Assembly (NCBI GenBank): GCA_026120185.1
Contig: JANUWF010002419.1
Span: 3,927,501-3,991,500 of the forward strand
Length of the DNA: 64,000 nucleotides
Direction of reading: 5' to 3'
From: Voacanga thouarsii
Taxonomy: Eukaryota; Streptophyta; Magnoliopsida; Gentianales; Apocynaceae
In this document: positions 48,301-59,834 of the stretch, piece after piece
Layout of the letters: each line of letters starts with the position of its first letter
Numbering within the stretch: position 1 is the stretch's first letter
Notes under the pieces: model-generated
Database searches by the model: none
Told to the model about the DNA's origin: nothing
The model's input: only the letters and a program-made list of their open reading frames with translations
Made by a program: the position numbers and the translations under genes

Positions 48301-49273
48301 TGTCCATTTTATATCAAATGTGAATTTTGAAATTCTTTTGTTTCAGCATCTTGGTTGAAAAATAGATGAATATCTAACATTTTTGAAGAACTACCAACCA
48401 GCAAATCTGTTTAAGTTTAGGTGGAACATTCTGCCTCCGGAAATATACATTTGAATTGAATATTGTTCTTCTAGGGAGTCGGATTAGTAGTAGTTTCCTT
48501 TACCAGCACTAGAACCTCAAAAATACTACTTTCCAAAAATAATACAGCAAAAAAATCTATCTAGAATGATTTTGTAGCTGAAAGGGAAAAGAAGATCAAT
48601 CTCTAGCTAACACTAAGGAAATATAAAAATGTAGCACCTGATCCAGAGATACAAACTCAATATCATGGCAATGCAATATGTCAACATAATCAAGCTGCAA
48701 TCTTCCCAAGCTCTCATCAATGCTTTTGGTTACTCTCTCAGCACTGAAATCAAAACCCTCTTTATACCTCCCACACTTAGTAGATACAATATACTCATTT
48801 CGAGGCACCCCTGATGCTTTCAATGCCTTCCCCAATACTTTTTCTGATAGCGTCGATCCATAATACCTAAAAAATCACCGGAAAATGAAAGATAAAAGAC
48901 GAACACCACCCAGAGACAGGAAAATCAAGAAACCCACATTTCTAATACCGCTGTAGAAAAACAAGCTGTTGCTGAGGTTTATACACTAAATACGAGAAGA
49001 ATTTACAAGCCCAGAACCTCATGATGGATCAAAATTGAGTTTTTAGACTCTCAACATACAATCAAAGCATCAAAACTAAATGTAGGGTTCTTACGGGGAG
49101 GTGTCAAAGAAGTTAATGCCGAGGCGAAAGGCTTCACAGACGGCGGCGATTGCCTCCTCTTCGCTGACGGGGCCGAAAACTCTGCCAAGTGGGGAGGCGC
49201 CAAAACCAACGCAGCTGAGATTGAGGCCCGTGTTGCCGAGTGGTCGAAGCTCTAACTTCGGAGCTGCTGCCAT
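45362..49273 (-). CDS. L-galactose dehydrogenase
   Basis: Five exons on the minus strand: 49273-49095, 48866-48638, 47900-47601, 46335-46207, 45493-45362. GT-AG introns keep phase and give 322 codons plus TGA, against 319 in Arabidopsis. The enzyme oxidises L-galactose to L-galactono-1,4-lactone with NAD in the cytosol, the penultimate step of plant ascorbate synthesis. It has an aldo-keto reductase fold. The catalytic residues are seen as Asp57 and Tyr62 in FFDTSPYYG, the Lys of STKCGRYK and the His of DILHCHDIEF. The family block FIGITGLPLGTFPYVLD and the tail NQTWTSGIQQF are kept. The start codon (CAGATGGCAGCAGC) gives the usual N-terminus KLELRPLGNTGL. No damage; introns hold AT-rich sequence only. 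Confidence 0.96.
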
Positions 49274-50286
49274 CTGTTCGAGAGCTTAGAATCAAAGGTT
49301 TCTAAAAGAGGATGCGAAATATAGTGGATGATTTTTGAAGGATAAGAATGAAAGGAATCTTTAAGGAATGTGTTTTCCCGGCAAATTTAACAGCCGCTAT
49401 GTGGGGGAAAATACAGTCGACGAAATTGATGAGATTGAGACCATAATCACTTTATTTCTGGATTTTCCGGCCTGGAAATTTCTTCGCAGCAGCATAATTT
49501 GTATTCTTGGCTGCAAAAAAGGCAAGTCCCTCGTTCACAGGACTCCCACACCCCAGTCCTGTGAAGGGTTTAATCACGGGTGTGTAGCCCCATCCTCGCC
49601 AGCTCCATCATATGTGAAAGGTTTAATCACGATAACTCTAACATTCTTATATTGTGTAGCTCCGTCTTCGTCCACAGGGCTCCCATACCCAGCCCTCATG
49701 GTGTGTGAATGATTTAATAACGGTGACTCAGCATTCCTATAATGTGTAGTGTGTGAAGGGTTTAATCACAGTGACTCAACGATCTTCAATTAGAAGGATC
49801 AAAATTTGATAGTGTGTGAATGATGTAATCACAGTGACTTAACAGTCCTATAATATGTAGTGTGTGGAGGGTTTAATCACGATAACTTAGTGATCCTCAA
49901 CCAAAAGAATTAGAATTCAGTGCCCACAAGGACCCATCTCCCATAAAGAATAATGAAAATCCCACCCTGCAACTGTCCCGATTGATCCTACATTCTTAGC
50001 TACAAATTTACTATCCAATGATCAACTAAACTACCCGCAGGGGCAGCATAATTTGTATTCCTATAAGCTGCATTAAACCATTTAGTTGAGTCAATATTTG
50101 CTTTTTTTTAATAAAATTTTGATAAACCTTATAAGTATTAGGCCATTGATCTTATATCGAGATTCATATTTCGCCACCTTAATATTATATTAAAAAAGTA
50201 TATTTTTAGATTGAGATTATTTCGATTTAATTTGATACAAATACAAATATAAGACAATATTTGATCAATGAGTGAGATTAGTAGAG
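49274..50286. other. Intergenic stretch upstream of L-galactose dehydrogenase
   Basis: The first 150 bases probably hold the promoter and leader of the dehydrogenase gene. A degenerate repeat cluster follows (49560-49885), then unremarkable sequence up to the solo LTR. No gene seen. Confidence 0.45.
49560..49885. repeat. Degenerate tandem repeat, six copies
   Basis: A core close to TGTGAAGGGTTTAATCAC recurs at 49560, 49613, 49704, 49752, 49815 and 49863, each followed by GTGACT/GATAACT and then a variable spacer with GTGTAGTGTGTG. Spacing alternates around 48-91 bases, so this is a higher-order repeat made of shorter units. Confidence 0.75.
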
Positions 50287-50291
50287 AGACT

Positions 50292-52217
50292 TGATGCTTT
50301 GAAATCAAAACAGAAGCCAAGCAAGCTATATTGAAAATTAGAAAAACAAAGTCACGGCACAACGGAAAGCCAAAAACCAATACCTTTGTGTGTCTTTAGT
50401 CTGTTTGGCTGAGAAGAAGAGGTGTGAACCACTGGAGTGGCTACTTGTCTCGACGAAGATTCTAGCGAAAAACCAACAATCCTTCGACTCCTTCTTGGCA
50501 TGAAGTCAAAGCCTTTGCTTTTCAAAATATTCCACCGCACAATCTAGTTGGTGAAACAACTTAGGTAAGGAATGACATTTCTCGAATCTTTGCTATTGAT
50601 TAGCAAAATCAAGAAGAACAAAAAGAAGAAAAATGAACGAGAGTGAGAAAGTTGAGAGAAGAAAGGAAAAAAAACAATCTGAGAGTTTTTTTTTCCCTCT
50701 TGCATGTGACTGTGTCTCTGTCAACCGAGACCTCTGGCTTCTTCACAATATCAGATAACCAAAACACCAAAGCTTTTGATACTTCAAAACTTCCGGAGGC
50801 TATCAACAAAAGAGGTTTGGCTAAACATTGACTCTTATGTTCCGTGAATCAAAATAACCCTTTAGTCTAGGCTATTGTAACAAAATTAACTTATTATTTT
50901 TGTTCGACCTAATGAGCCCAAAAATAATAACTATTAATTATTTATTTTTTTGGACTTATTAAAATAATCTAATAAATAATTAATAAGTCCAAATGAACTA
51001 ATTATTTAAGCATTTTATTAACTAATTTAAGTTCAGGTTAATTTTTTTCCAATTATTCAATTTGGACTTAGACCTTGAATAATTAATTTTCTAATTAAAT
51101 TAGATAATAAAATTAATTTCTTTCGTTCCTTTATTTGATTCTAGTCCAAAAATAAATTAGACTTCATGAATAAAATAAAATCATTTTTATTGTGACCATT
51201 TCCTTGACCTAAAATAATTAGGATTTACGAGCAATTCCAAGGACAAAAAAAAAAAAACACATCATTTTGGCTACTAAAATGACCAAAATACCCTTGCTAC
51301 ATAAATAACTGTATTTTACATTTTAAATATTTCATAATATCACTATAAGAAAATATTGACCCCAAGGACAATGCTGCGTTAGCTATATCTTCGACTTATA
51401 TGTGAAATAACTAAAATACCCCTCTACACACCGCCGTGCATTTAGAGAGGAAAGAGTATATTAACACCTCTATAAAAGACATTTACCATCCTTAAGCTTC
51501 TAGTATAATTATCTATGACTTCTTAGAATATTTTCGCTTTCCAAGAGAGTTACCTTAAAGCTAATATCCAAGTCATGTTCCTCGGGGCCCTGGATAATTA
51601 GATCATTCAGACAGTCACAAGGGGCGATATAATGCAACACTATCTTGTACAAATTTGTCTTGACTAACTAGTTATATATACTAAACATACAAGTATATTG
51701 GTCCTTCTAAAGAACCTCAATTATAGTATATCAAAGCATACGCTTCCAACTTTGTTAGACCACCAACTCATACTCAAGTTGTAAAGTACAAGTCTACGCT
51801 ATTGCGGTAGTAGTCTAAGTTTCTATCATATAATATTTTTAAAAACCACTACTATAGGTCCTGTTTTACGTATTCGAAATACGCTTGTGTTATAAAATGA
51901 GAAAATTACTCATTGGCTAAATGTAAGTCATTCCCTATTTATAATTCATAATACAATAATCTTGCCATGATGAGATTCCCATGCTGATCATTTGGTTCAG
52001 AATAGTAGTTTATGTATTAAGTATCCCATGGTCTATACCTTACTGTGAAAGACCTCTATTCACATGAACCATTTATTTAAATATAATTGGTCTTTTCCAA
52101 TAAAATCGTGCATACATCTAAAGAGTATTTCACAAATAATTTCTGAGAAAAATACTTTTATTAATACAAGTAAAAATTACATTAGAAACCTAATCTAGGA
52201 GGACATACATCCCAACA
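50292..52217 (-). mobile_element. Solo LTR, about 1.9 kb
   Basis: On the minus strand it starts TGTTGGGATGTATGTCC at 52217 and ends CAAAGCATCA at 50292. Perfect 5-bp duplications AGACT flank it at 50287-50291 and 52218-52222. A minus-strand TATAAATAG near 51940, about 275 bases from its start, fits an LTR promoter and supports the orientation. There is no polyprotein coding between the ends. Probably produced by recombination between the two LTRs of one element. The start resembles copia-type LTRs, but the superfamily is not proven. Confidence 0.75.
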
Positions 52218-52955
52218 AGACTCATATATTAGCTAGCGAGATTTGCATGTTAATTGTAAAAATTAGAGGAAAAATATGTTTATTTTAAGCGAATGAACAT
52301 TTTTTTTTTTTTTGTAGATGTTGTAAATTAAAAATATAAAATTTAATTTTAAACAGAAGATGTAAATGGTAATAATACTTTTTATTTAAAAGTTTTTAAG
52401 AATAAGTTAGTTTAAAATAATTGTCATTATTACACAAATTATACAGATTAATAAAATTCTAACATCTATAAAGTTTTTAAAGAAAAATAGTATTAAATTA
52501 AGCAAAATTCTAACATTTGCGAAATCATATTCTGACAAAAATATATTCGGGTAAGCAAAAATTTTTGTTTTCAATGTGCAAAAAGTACCTGAAATATGTA
52601 TGTACAAACAATGGTTATTCATATAGCAAGAGAAGGAAGGACAATTGCAGCAAAAGAGTTTGTAAACATATTTCTAGAATATTTATATTTTAGATTAGTC
52701 AAAGTTATCTAAAACATATAACCATGTGTGCAACATAATGATATATCAAGAGAGCAAACTATAAGGATAACAAGCTACAATGCCAGCAATAGAAACTTTG
52801 GACAATGAATGTTCAATTATTTTGGCCTTAATCAGAATAATGTTGATTCATTGTTCAAAATATTAGGTGCAAGTTCAATTGATATGTCGGAATGCTAGAA
52901 AAAACAATTGAAAGTAAAATATATTCAACTTTAATGAAGTTGATCATAAGCTTGC
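52218..52955. other. AT-rich stretch between solo LTR and Helitron coding
   Basis: No gene. The 3' end of the Helitron (CTRR after a hairpin, read on the minus strand) should lie here, but I could not pick it out with confidence. Confidence 0.35.
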
Positions 52956-55900
52956 TATTTGGCCATTCAAAGTATCATTTGCAAGATCTAAAATTCCTTT
53001 ATATACAATATTTTTGGTAGAATTGCAGAGATTAGAGTCAAACAAAGTAGGACAGATAAGAGCCATCAAGTACTTGCTACTTTTTGCTCTAGAAAAAGCT
53101 ACACATAGATGTCCATGAGAAAAATATGGTTCACATAAGTAAATGCCAACAATAGCTAATGTTTATCGTTGAACTTTGTTAATAGTCATAGCAAAACATA
53201 AATACAATAGGAATTGAATTCTTTCAAAAGGATAGAAGATATGGTATCATGAGAGACTTTGAATTTTATGTGATGCACAAAAACTTGTTTTCTTACAAAT
53301 TCACCAATTACAATAATAGCATCAATAACATGATCTTTCAATGTATGACATGTTAACCTGGTTCCATTACACAAACTTTCTGGCAGATCTATATTACGTA
53401 ATAGTATACCAGAAGTATTTGGCTTCAGCATAAGAATATGTGGAGGGAATCCACTTCGAGTCAAGACAATAAAAAATTCTTCATATAATCCTTGTTCTTG
53501 AGTATCAATTGTGCTATCACAGCTTATATATTCTTTATTTTCTCCTAAAGACTTGTCTATCAAAATTATGTTTATTTTATCTATATAATCATTTCTTGTA
53601 GTTAATATTGTTATATTTATATTTTTGTTAGTAGATTCAACCCAAAAAAAAAAAAAAAGAAAATCAGAATACATAATATTTATCAAATTAGCCAAAGATG
53701 ATATCTTAGACTTACAAGGAAGAAAGATATGCTCAGGAATTGCAATTTGATATGCAGCATTAGTATTTTTAGTACTATTTCCAATTAGCAGCAGATAACT
53801 AGTAAATGAAGGGTCTAACTTTGCTCGCATGTTTTCTTGGAGTTTCAGGTTTCCAAAACCATGCCATAGATGAGATGTTATCAAACTTGCTCTAATGAAA
53901 TCATGCTTACCACCTTTTTTGCACAATGAGAAAAACTTGTCTAAAGTCACCTCTAAATACTATCACCTTTCCACAAATTTTTTTGCACTATTCATCAGAT
54001 CCTTAAGGAATAAGTCCAATGCCTCAATTTCTGCTTTATGTGCCATTGGTGCTTCATTCCAAATGATTAGTTTTGCACATTCAATGAGCTTTGCAAGTGC
54101 ACTCTATTTGTTGATCTTACAGATTTGATTATGCTCAAGATTAATAGGAATTTTGAAGCGCGAATAAGTTGTTTGGCCTCCTAAAAGAATTGATACTGCT
54201 ACTCCACATATTGCTATTGCTAAAGCAATGTATCCCTTCATTCTAACTTTTGCTAATAATGCATGATACAAGAAGGTTTTTCCCGTTCCATCTCAAAAAA
54301 TGCACCTCTTGTATCGGTGTATACCTTCTACAATATGACTTGAAAAGCATGTCTTTGTTCTACATTTGACTTGTGAATGGCAGCAATGTCTTTTGCACAA
54401 ACTATTATACTTTTTCACTTAAAATATCTATAGTTTTTGCGTTTTATTCATAGAATCTCCAAATTTTGGGAACAAGAGAAAAAAAAAATTGATATTCTTT
54501 CCCATTAATTGCAGAATAATTATGATGAAGAGTTTTTTTCTCTATGCTTGATTCAGTCATATTGTGAAATATTTTGAAATCTTCTTGCATTGATCCTTTG
54601 ACTTTATTCCATAATTACTAAGGATTGGTTGGAGGAAAGTACATCAAAACTGTGGCAAAAAGTCTCCTTAAACTATACGGCATATAAAATATTGTTGCTT
54701 CTTGCATGCACTGTTCTTGGGAGTCATTAGTTTGAAACAAATCTCTAAGCATTGTCATTTTTTGAAATGCATTTACATAGTAGCCATTAAAAGTTTTTAG
54801 ATCATCAAAAGATATTGGAACTCTTATATTTAATAGTAACAGACGAAGGAAATACCTTTTTCCATTTGGATTTGCAACTACAATCCTTCTAATGACATCA
54901 TGTTGGTGTCTAGGTGTCCATGCTTATTCAACAATTGACCAAGCAAAATGTTCAAGAAATTCTTTGTAAGTGAGGTTTCTACTTCGCACATCAACATTGG
55001 ATCTGTTCATATTGAAAAATTCAGTGAGCATAGTTTTATTTGCAAAAGGATTTTGAAGCACTTTTTTCAAATCATCATCTTCTTGAAAATGAATGTCTTG
55101 ATAGTTCTCCAAATGAAGTTGTAGATGTATGGCTGCTGATCATATTTCATTCAAGGTAAATAGAAATATCCTCCACAATAATTCAGAAGGAGAAACCTAC
55201 CTTGCTTATTGGAAGTCATCAATTTCATCAATAGCAATATTTTCATCATCACTGTTTAATTGGAAATTGATGCAATCATGACCTTTATATTTCACCACTT
55301 TTACTGTTGAACATATTTCCACACTTTTGTGGCAGTCAAATTGTGCCAACAAATATAGATTGTAAGAAACAATCCATCTATTATCTAGAATTTTACCACC
55401 AACCATTACGTTTCTCCCATCATCTCTTCCTCTATATATTGGATGACCATCAATGCAAAGAGTTGTTTTAGCAGCCTAATGCTTAGGATATCGGCTCCTA
55501 CAATAGCCATCAGGCTGCATACAAACATTGCTAGGGTTTAGAGTTCCACAAGGACCATGCATCATAGGCCTAATGACTATTTTGTATAAATGTTCATGTT
55601 TTTCTTTGTCTGGAAGTTCAGTTAACACAATTTTATTAGAGGCATCAACATAGTTCAGCATTTGAGATTGTTTTCATTATGAGAAGAAAATGTGCATGAG
55701 ACAATCCACGTTTTTGGAATTCAATAACATAGCTATAAGCTGCAACTTCACTAAATATCTGTTTCTTACATATCTCTTATTTCAATTGTTCAAGCTTTGC
55801 AAGAAACACTCGAAAAATCAGATTAGACCTATTTTCTTGTTCATCAGTTTGCAACATATTTTCTTTAATTTCTAGCTAGGATGGATTGCACGTCCATACT

Positions 55901-57225
55901 AAAAAATATATTTAGCTTGCCAAATCGTTGAACTAAAGATATTGCATCCACATATCTTCTTTTTATGTCATGTGGTCCACCAATGAAAGAAGATGGTAAT
56001 ATTACTCTTTGTCCAATTTTTTTCCCATGACTTTGTCCGTGCACAACACTGTTTATTATATCTTGTAACTCTTCCAACCAAAGTTCTTTTTGCTTTTGTT
56101 GTTGAAAGTCTAACCTCCGACTTTCAAGCTTAACATACATATCAATACAGTATTACTATAGCAACCTTCCCATATGCAAAAGTATGGATAAGCTATTGCT
56201 TCTTATCTGAAATCTGTATGCATAATACTCACTCCTAGAGACTGTTCTTTTTTGTCTCTTGCTTGATTTAGATTTGCAAGAAGATAATATCTATTTCTTT
56301 ATTATAGATAACATATAAGTTTTAAAAAGATCTTCATTTTCTACTTATTAGTTGAACTTACTTTGATCTTCCATATCAAGTAATTATGTTGCTATCCTTG
56401 CATTTCTTACACCAACCACTGAGTCTTGTTGGTTTTTTAGCTTTCTTCTCTTCTTGGGATTATCTGTTGTCTTTTTTGTATTCTTTCATGCTTGCTAGTT
56501 TCTCCAAATAGAAATAACAATGGATATTATAATACATCATAGCATCCACAATAATATTGAACTTTACGAGTTTTCCTTCTGAAGTATATACATGAATATG
56601 TCTGCTATAACCATCACCAGATTCTTCACCTTCAATCCATAAAGTAGCAACTTGTAAAAAGAATGCTTATTGTGAATGCATTGATCTACACTTGGGTGAC
56701 ATTTTGGTAGAATTTGATATGAATCCAACTCGTGCATATTTCTCAAACTACGAAAAAGCAGGCATATAGATTCTGTTCTAATGTCTCCATCAATTTTACA
56801 ATAATAGTTTCTGCTTATTTATAAAAAATAATAAGATGATTTTGAACTTCATTTTCTATATCATGAAAATATAATTGCAGGAACATTCCCTTCCTACAAT
56901 GAGTCATTAATTCATGAATGAAATGATAAATTTGTTCCTGGACCTTAGACACATAGAATCATTTCTTCTTTGTAGCTAATGATTTGCCATATAAGATGCC
57001 AAGTGAAGTGAATGCCAACATGTTATTGTATGTTCTCACAAACTTCGAAAACAAACTGCTTCTTTAGACTCCCCCAAAAATAATTCTATCAAAACATCAG
57101 CAATTTATTTTCATGTGGAAAAACTTCTCCATCAGAACAACGAAACTTAGATATTTCAAAATGAAACTTATGTACTTCACAATATCGACAATCTGGCTTT
57201 TTGGTAGAGTATCAGCTTGTTTAGC
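52956..57225 (-). pseudogene. Dead Helitron RepHel coding region
   Basis: Read on the minus strand through many frameshifts and stops, blocks appear in RepHel order. A Cys-rich PDCRYC segment (about 57192) comes first, then RTYNNMLAFTSLGILYGKSL, LRNMHELDSYQILPK and WIEGEESGDGYSRHI. FIGGPHDIKRRYVDAISLVQ (about 56000) precedes the rolling-circle HUH motif in EFQKRGLSHAHFLLIM (about 55690-55735), HGPCGTLNPSNVCM and LDNRWIVSYNLYLLAQFDCH. The PIF1-type helicase follows, with Walker A DGTGKTF (about 54290), LRNIDLPESLCNGTRLTCH and the C-terminal FAMTINKVQ/YFSHGHLCVAFSRAKS. It would relax, cut and rejoin DNA during rolling-circle transposition. The catalytic tyrosine region between VKY and KGHD is deleted. 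53186-53950 stays open for 254 codons. Not functional. Confidence 0.88.
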
Positions 57226-57589
57226 AATTTTTTTCTAGTAGAAATGTACTTGTATCGTATTTGCCTAATATTATTTGTAAATAGTGTTGAATAATATATG
57301 TCATTGCTGCTATATTTCGTTATGAATTGTTTAGATTTTAATAATATTGCAATAAATTTTTTACCTCAATTGCGTAGTACAGATTCTTGTTGGCATTTCT
57401 CTAACTTTCTTTTCTGAAAATTTTGTGATTTCTTGGGTTTTTTTGCTCTTGTCAAAAGCTGAGTCTAAAACTTAAACTATAAAAATTAGCAATCACACCA
57501 GGAGAAAAAAAATTGAATTGAATGTCTCGTAATGAATTTAGTATAAGAACATTCAAGTTGTTTAGTTAATAGAGAATTACATTGTAACT

Positions 57590-59227
57590 TTAGTAAGCTT
57601 AAGCCTAGCTAGTAAACAGAAAGAGTTTTGCAGCAATGGGTGGCTGTCTACATGACCAAGGATAAGAATATATGGAGCCATAAAGTTGTTGAAGGGCTTA
57701 AATACAAGATTAAGCTTCTCCAAGGGAAAGTTAGTAATATAATCTACATGAGGAATGTTAAGATTCAAGCTTACAAGCGAGAAATGATGGGTTTTTGCAT
57801 TTAAAGAAGCTAAATGGAAGAAAGAGAGGAAAAAGTTAAGAGATGAGATGAATAAGCTAGGGAAGAGATTAGAATATAAAGAAGGGAGGTGTAAAGAGAT
57901 AGAAAATGACTTGTTGGTTGACAAGAGTGGTAAAAAGTGGCAAATTTTGGGGCCTAGCTTGTTGTTTGAGTAGAATAAGGAAAAACATGCTAGGAGAGAT
58001 GATGCTGTGAAAAATTTGCAATTAAGATTGACGTTAATAATCTTATTTAGAGAACAAATCAAGATAGTACAATTCTCTTTTAGGGGCAAAATATGCCAAT
58101 CACTCATAAATTTTAAAATATGTGATTTTAGCCCTCAAACATTTGAAGCTCCTAAAAAATAGCCTTTCAAACAATAAAAAGCCAAGTACAATACAAAGCA
58201 ACTAGATTTTAGCCCTCATTTTCCTATTGTTTTCTTCTAAAAATACTATTCTTCAACTTTAATTTATCTATCTTCTTTTAAAAATTTTCATATTATCAAT
58301 AACAATTTCAAAATTTGACTTTATGCCTCTTATGCAACTCAATAATCTTGGGATTACTCTTTTGCATATATTCGAATTCAACTATACAACAAAAATAGTA
58401 GATTTTACCCTTTAATAAACAAAACTCAGACATAAAGATAAGAAAAAAAAGAAAGAAATCAAATTCAATTTTTTGATAGATAACAAAGAAACCCAAATTC
58501 AATTCTCAATAGATAGCAATTTTCTTAACATCTCTATAGAAATGAAGAATATGTCTAAAAAAATATCCGAGAGGAGAAGTGAGAGACACGCAAGCCACAA
58601 GCAGTCTTTTTTGTTATATACAGAAGCTACTTTGTAAGATTTGAGGGAAAATGACGTCACATTGTAAGGGTTATAAGTGGACAAAAATACCTATAAAACA
58701 AGTCCTGTGGGAGCTATGTGATCAATTTTCATGAGAATTTAATAGTTTCAATTGTTAGAAATACTGTTTTTTAGGTGTTTCAAATGTTCGAGGGTTTAAT
58801 TTATACATTTTAAAGTTCAAGAGTAAAAATTAAAATTTGTGAAAGTTTAAGGTAACTGACATATTTTGCCATTCTTTTAATGTACAAGATTTTGTGGTAA
58901 AACCATTTTATTTTATAGCTGAATGGTTATAGATCATATACATACTGTTCTAAACTACTTGTGAATATTCTGATTTGAATTACAATGGCATACTATAAGT
59001 TGCAACATGGTGTTTTAGGGGAAGGACTATTTTGGAGAGTTGAGGCACAACAAATGTTGGAGGAATTACAAAGAAAGCTGATGGTCAAAGGAAAAACCAT
59101 AGAGTTTTTTATAGCAAAAATAAGTTTCATGAAGCAAGAAGCATCCATGTGGGAAAGAGAGGTGAATATATTGAGACAATGTTTGCAAATCGTGTGCCAC
59201 AATAAGAAAGACAAGAAAGATAAGTAA
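57590..59227 (+). pseudogene. Coiled-coil protein pseudogene in two blocks
   Basis: Block 1 (57590-58060) reads TERVLQQWVAVYMTKDKN, GLKYKIKLLQGKVSNIIYMR, QAYKREMMGF, then after a frameshift KEAKWKKERKKLRDEMNKL. Block 2 (58985-59227) opens with GEGLFWRVEAQQMLEELQRK and ends VNILRQCLQIVCHNKKDKK before TAA. Both match the pattern of a plant-specific long coiled-coil protein family known to me only as uncharacterised: LLQGKV-N--YLRD, AYKREMMAFC-KEA, WRAE--M-EELK and REVDILRQSLRIM-KKK. Stops at the start, a frameshift near 57800 and an in-frame stop near 57970 show it is broken. A long-TIR element sits between the blocks. It lies on the strand opposite to the Helitron, immediately beyond its coding start, so it may be Helitron cargo. 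Confidence 0.65.
58084..58870. mobile_element. Long-TIR DNA element (MULE-like MITE) inside the coiled-coil pseudogene
   Basis: The left arm begins GGCAAAATATGCCA and contains CCCTCAAACATTTGAAGC (58132 onward). The right arm carries the inverse, with CAAATGTTCGAGGG at 58781-58794 and CATATTTTGCC at the end. Similarity between arms extends over about 80-100 bases with indels. About 790 bp, no coding. The flanks ATTCTCTTTTA and ATTCTTTTA look like an imperfect target duplication of 9 or more bases, as expected for Mutator-like elements. Confidence 0.65.
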
Positions 59228-59834
59228 ATACATTTTTAATAAGCATAGAGCTGGATATATGCACCAAATCCAACATAAATACTGTTTGAGTAATATGATG
59301 TGCATTAGTCCTCTTCCAAATTCTGTATTATTACAAGGTAAGACATCAAATTGATCCATGTATAGGCTTTTTTGCATTAAAGTGCAAAAAATATTTAAAA
59401 TTTATAATGCAATTACTTAGTCAAATGTTTATTATTTCTGGACCTGATACAAGAAAGTTTGTTATAGACAAAGGTTCAACTTCATTTTATCTTACAAGGA
59501 ATGCATAACCTGGATATATAAAGTATATTTAGTAAAAAAAAATGCTATATCATACTTAGAATGATAGAATTTGAGGATTAAATAATAATGATAAAAATTC
59601 AAGTTAGAAAAAATGAAATAATACTTCCTCATACCTGCATCAATGTTGCACATATCTTCTAGCATTGTTAGACAATCACTACAAAGTTCATAAGCATCTA
59701 ATGTAAGACAAAACTCACTTTCTTCAATATATTGCAAATAATACAGTGTTTCACATTAAGAATAATGAATAGATTGAAAAGCAACTAGTGTACCTTTATT
59801 ATTTCTATGATGCTAATAAGATCTTTCATTCTTA
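59228..59834. other. Stretch with one exon-like piece
   Basis: The minus strand from about 59737 to 59635 reads YIEESEFCLTLDAYELCSD and CLTMLEDMCNIDA, followed by a good GT donor (CAG|GTATGAG). This looks like a real exon remnant of an unknown gene, but no flanking exons were found. The rest is featureless. Confidence 0.35.

Noticed and set aside
49101..49289. 62-codon + strand open frame overlapping the start of L-galactose dehydrogenase
   Set aside because: Exact antisense of a well-supported exon; no independent evidence.
51342..51354. CACTATAAGAAAA inside the solo LTR as a second CACTA terminus
   Set aside because: No subterminal motifs follow and no inverted partner was found. A 13-base match in AT-rich sequence is not enough.
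53186..53950. 254-codon minus-strand frame as a stand-alone host PIF1 helicase gene
   Set aside because: It lacks the ATPase N-terminal half in the same frame and is embedded in a Helitron RepHel block order, including the HUH motif upstream. It is transposon-derived and broken.
57577..58107. 176-codon minus-strand open frame
   Set aside because: Its translation is Leu/Ser/Phe/Asn-rich with no family match. The + strand of the same bases encodes coiled-coil pseudogene block 1, so the frame is a shadow.
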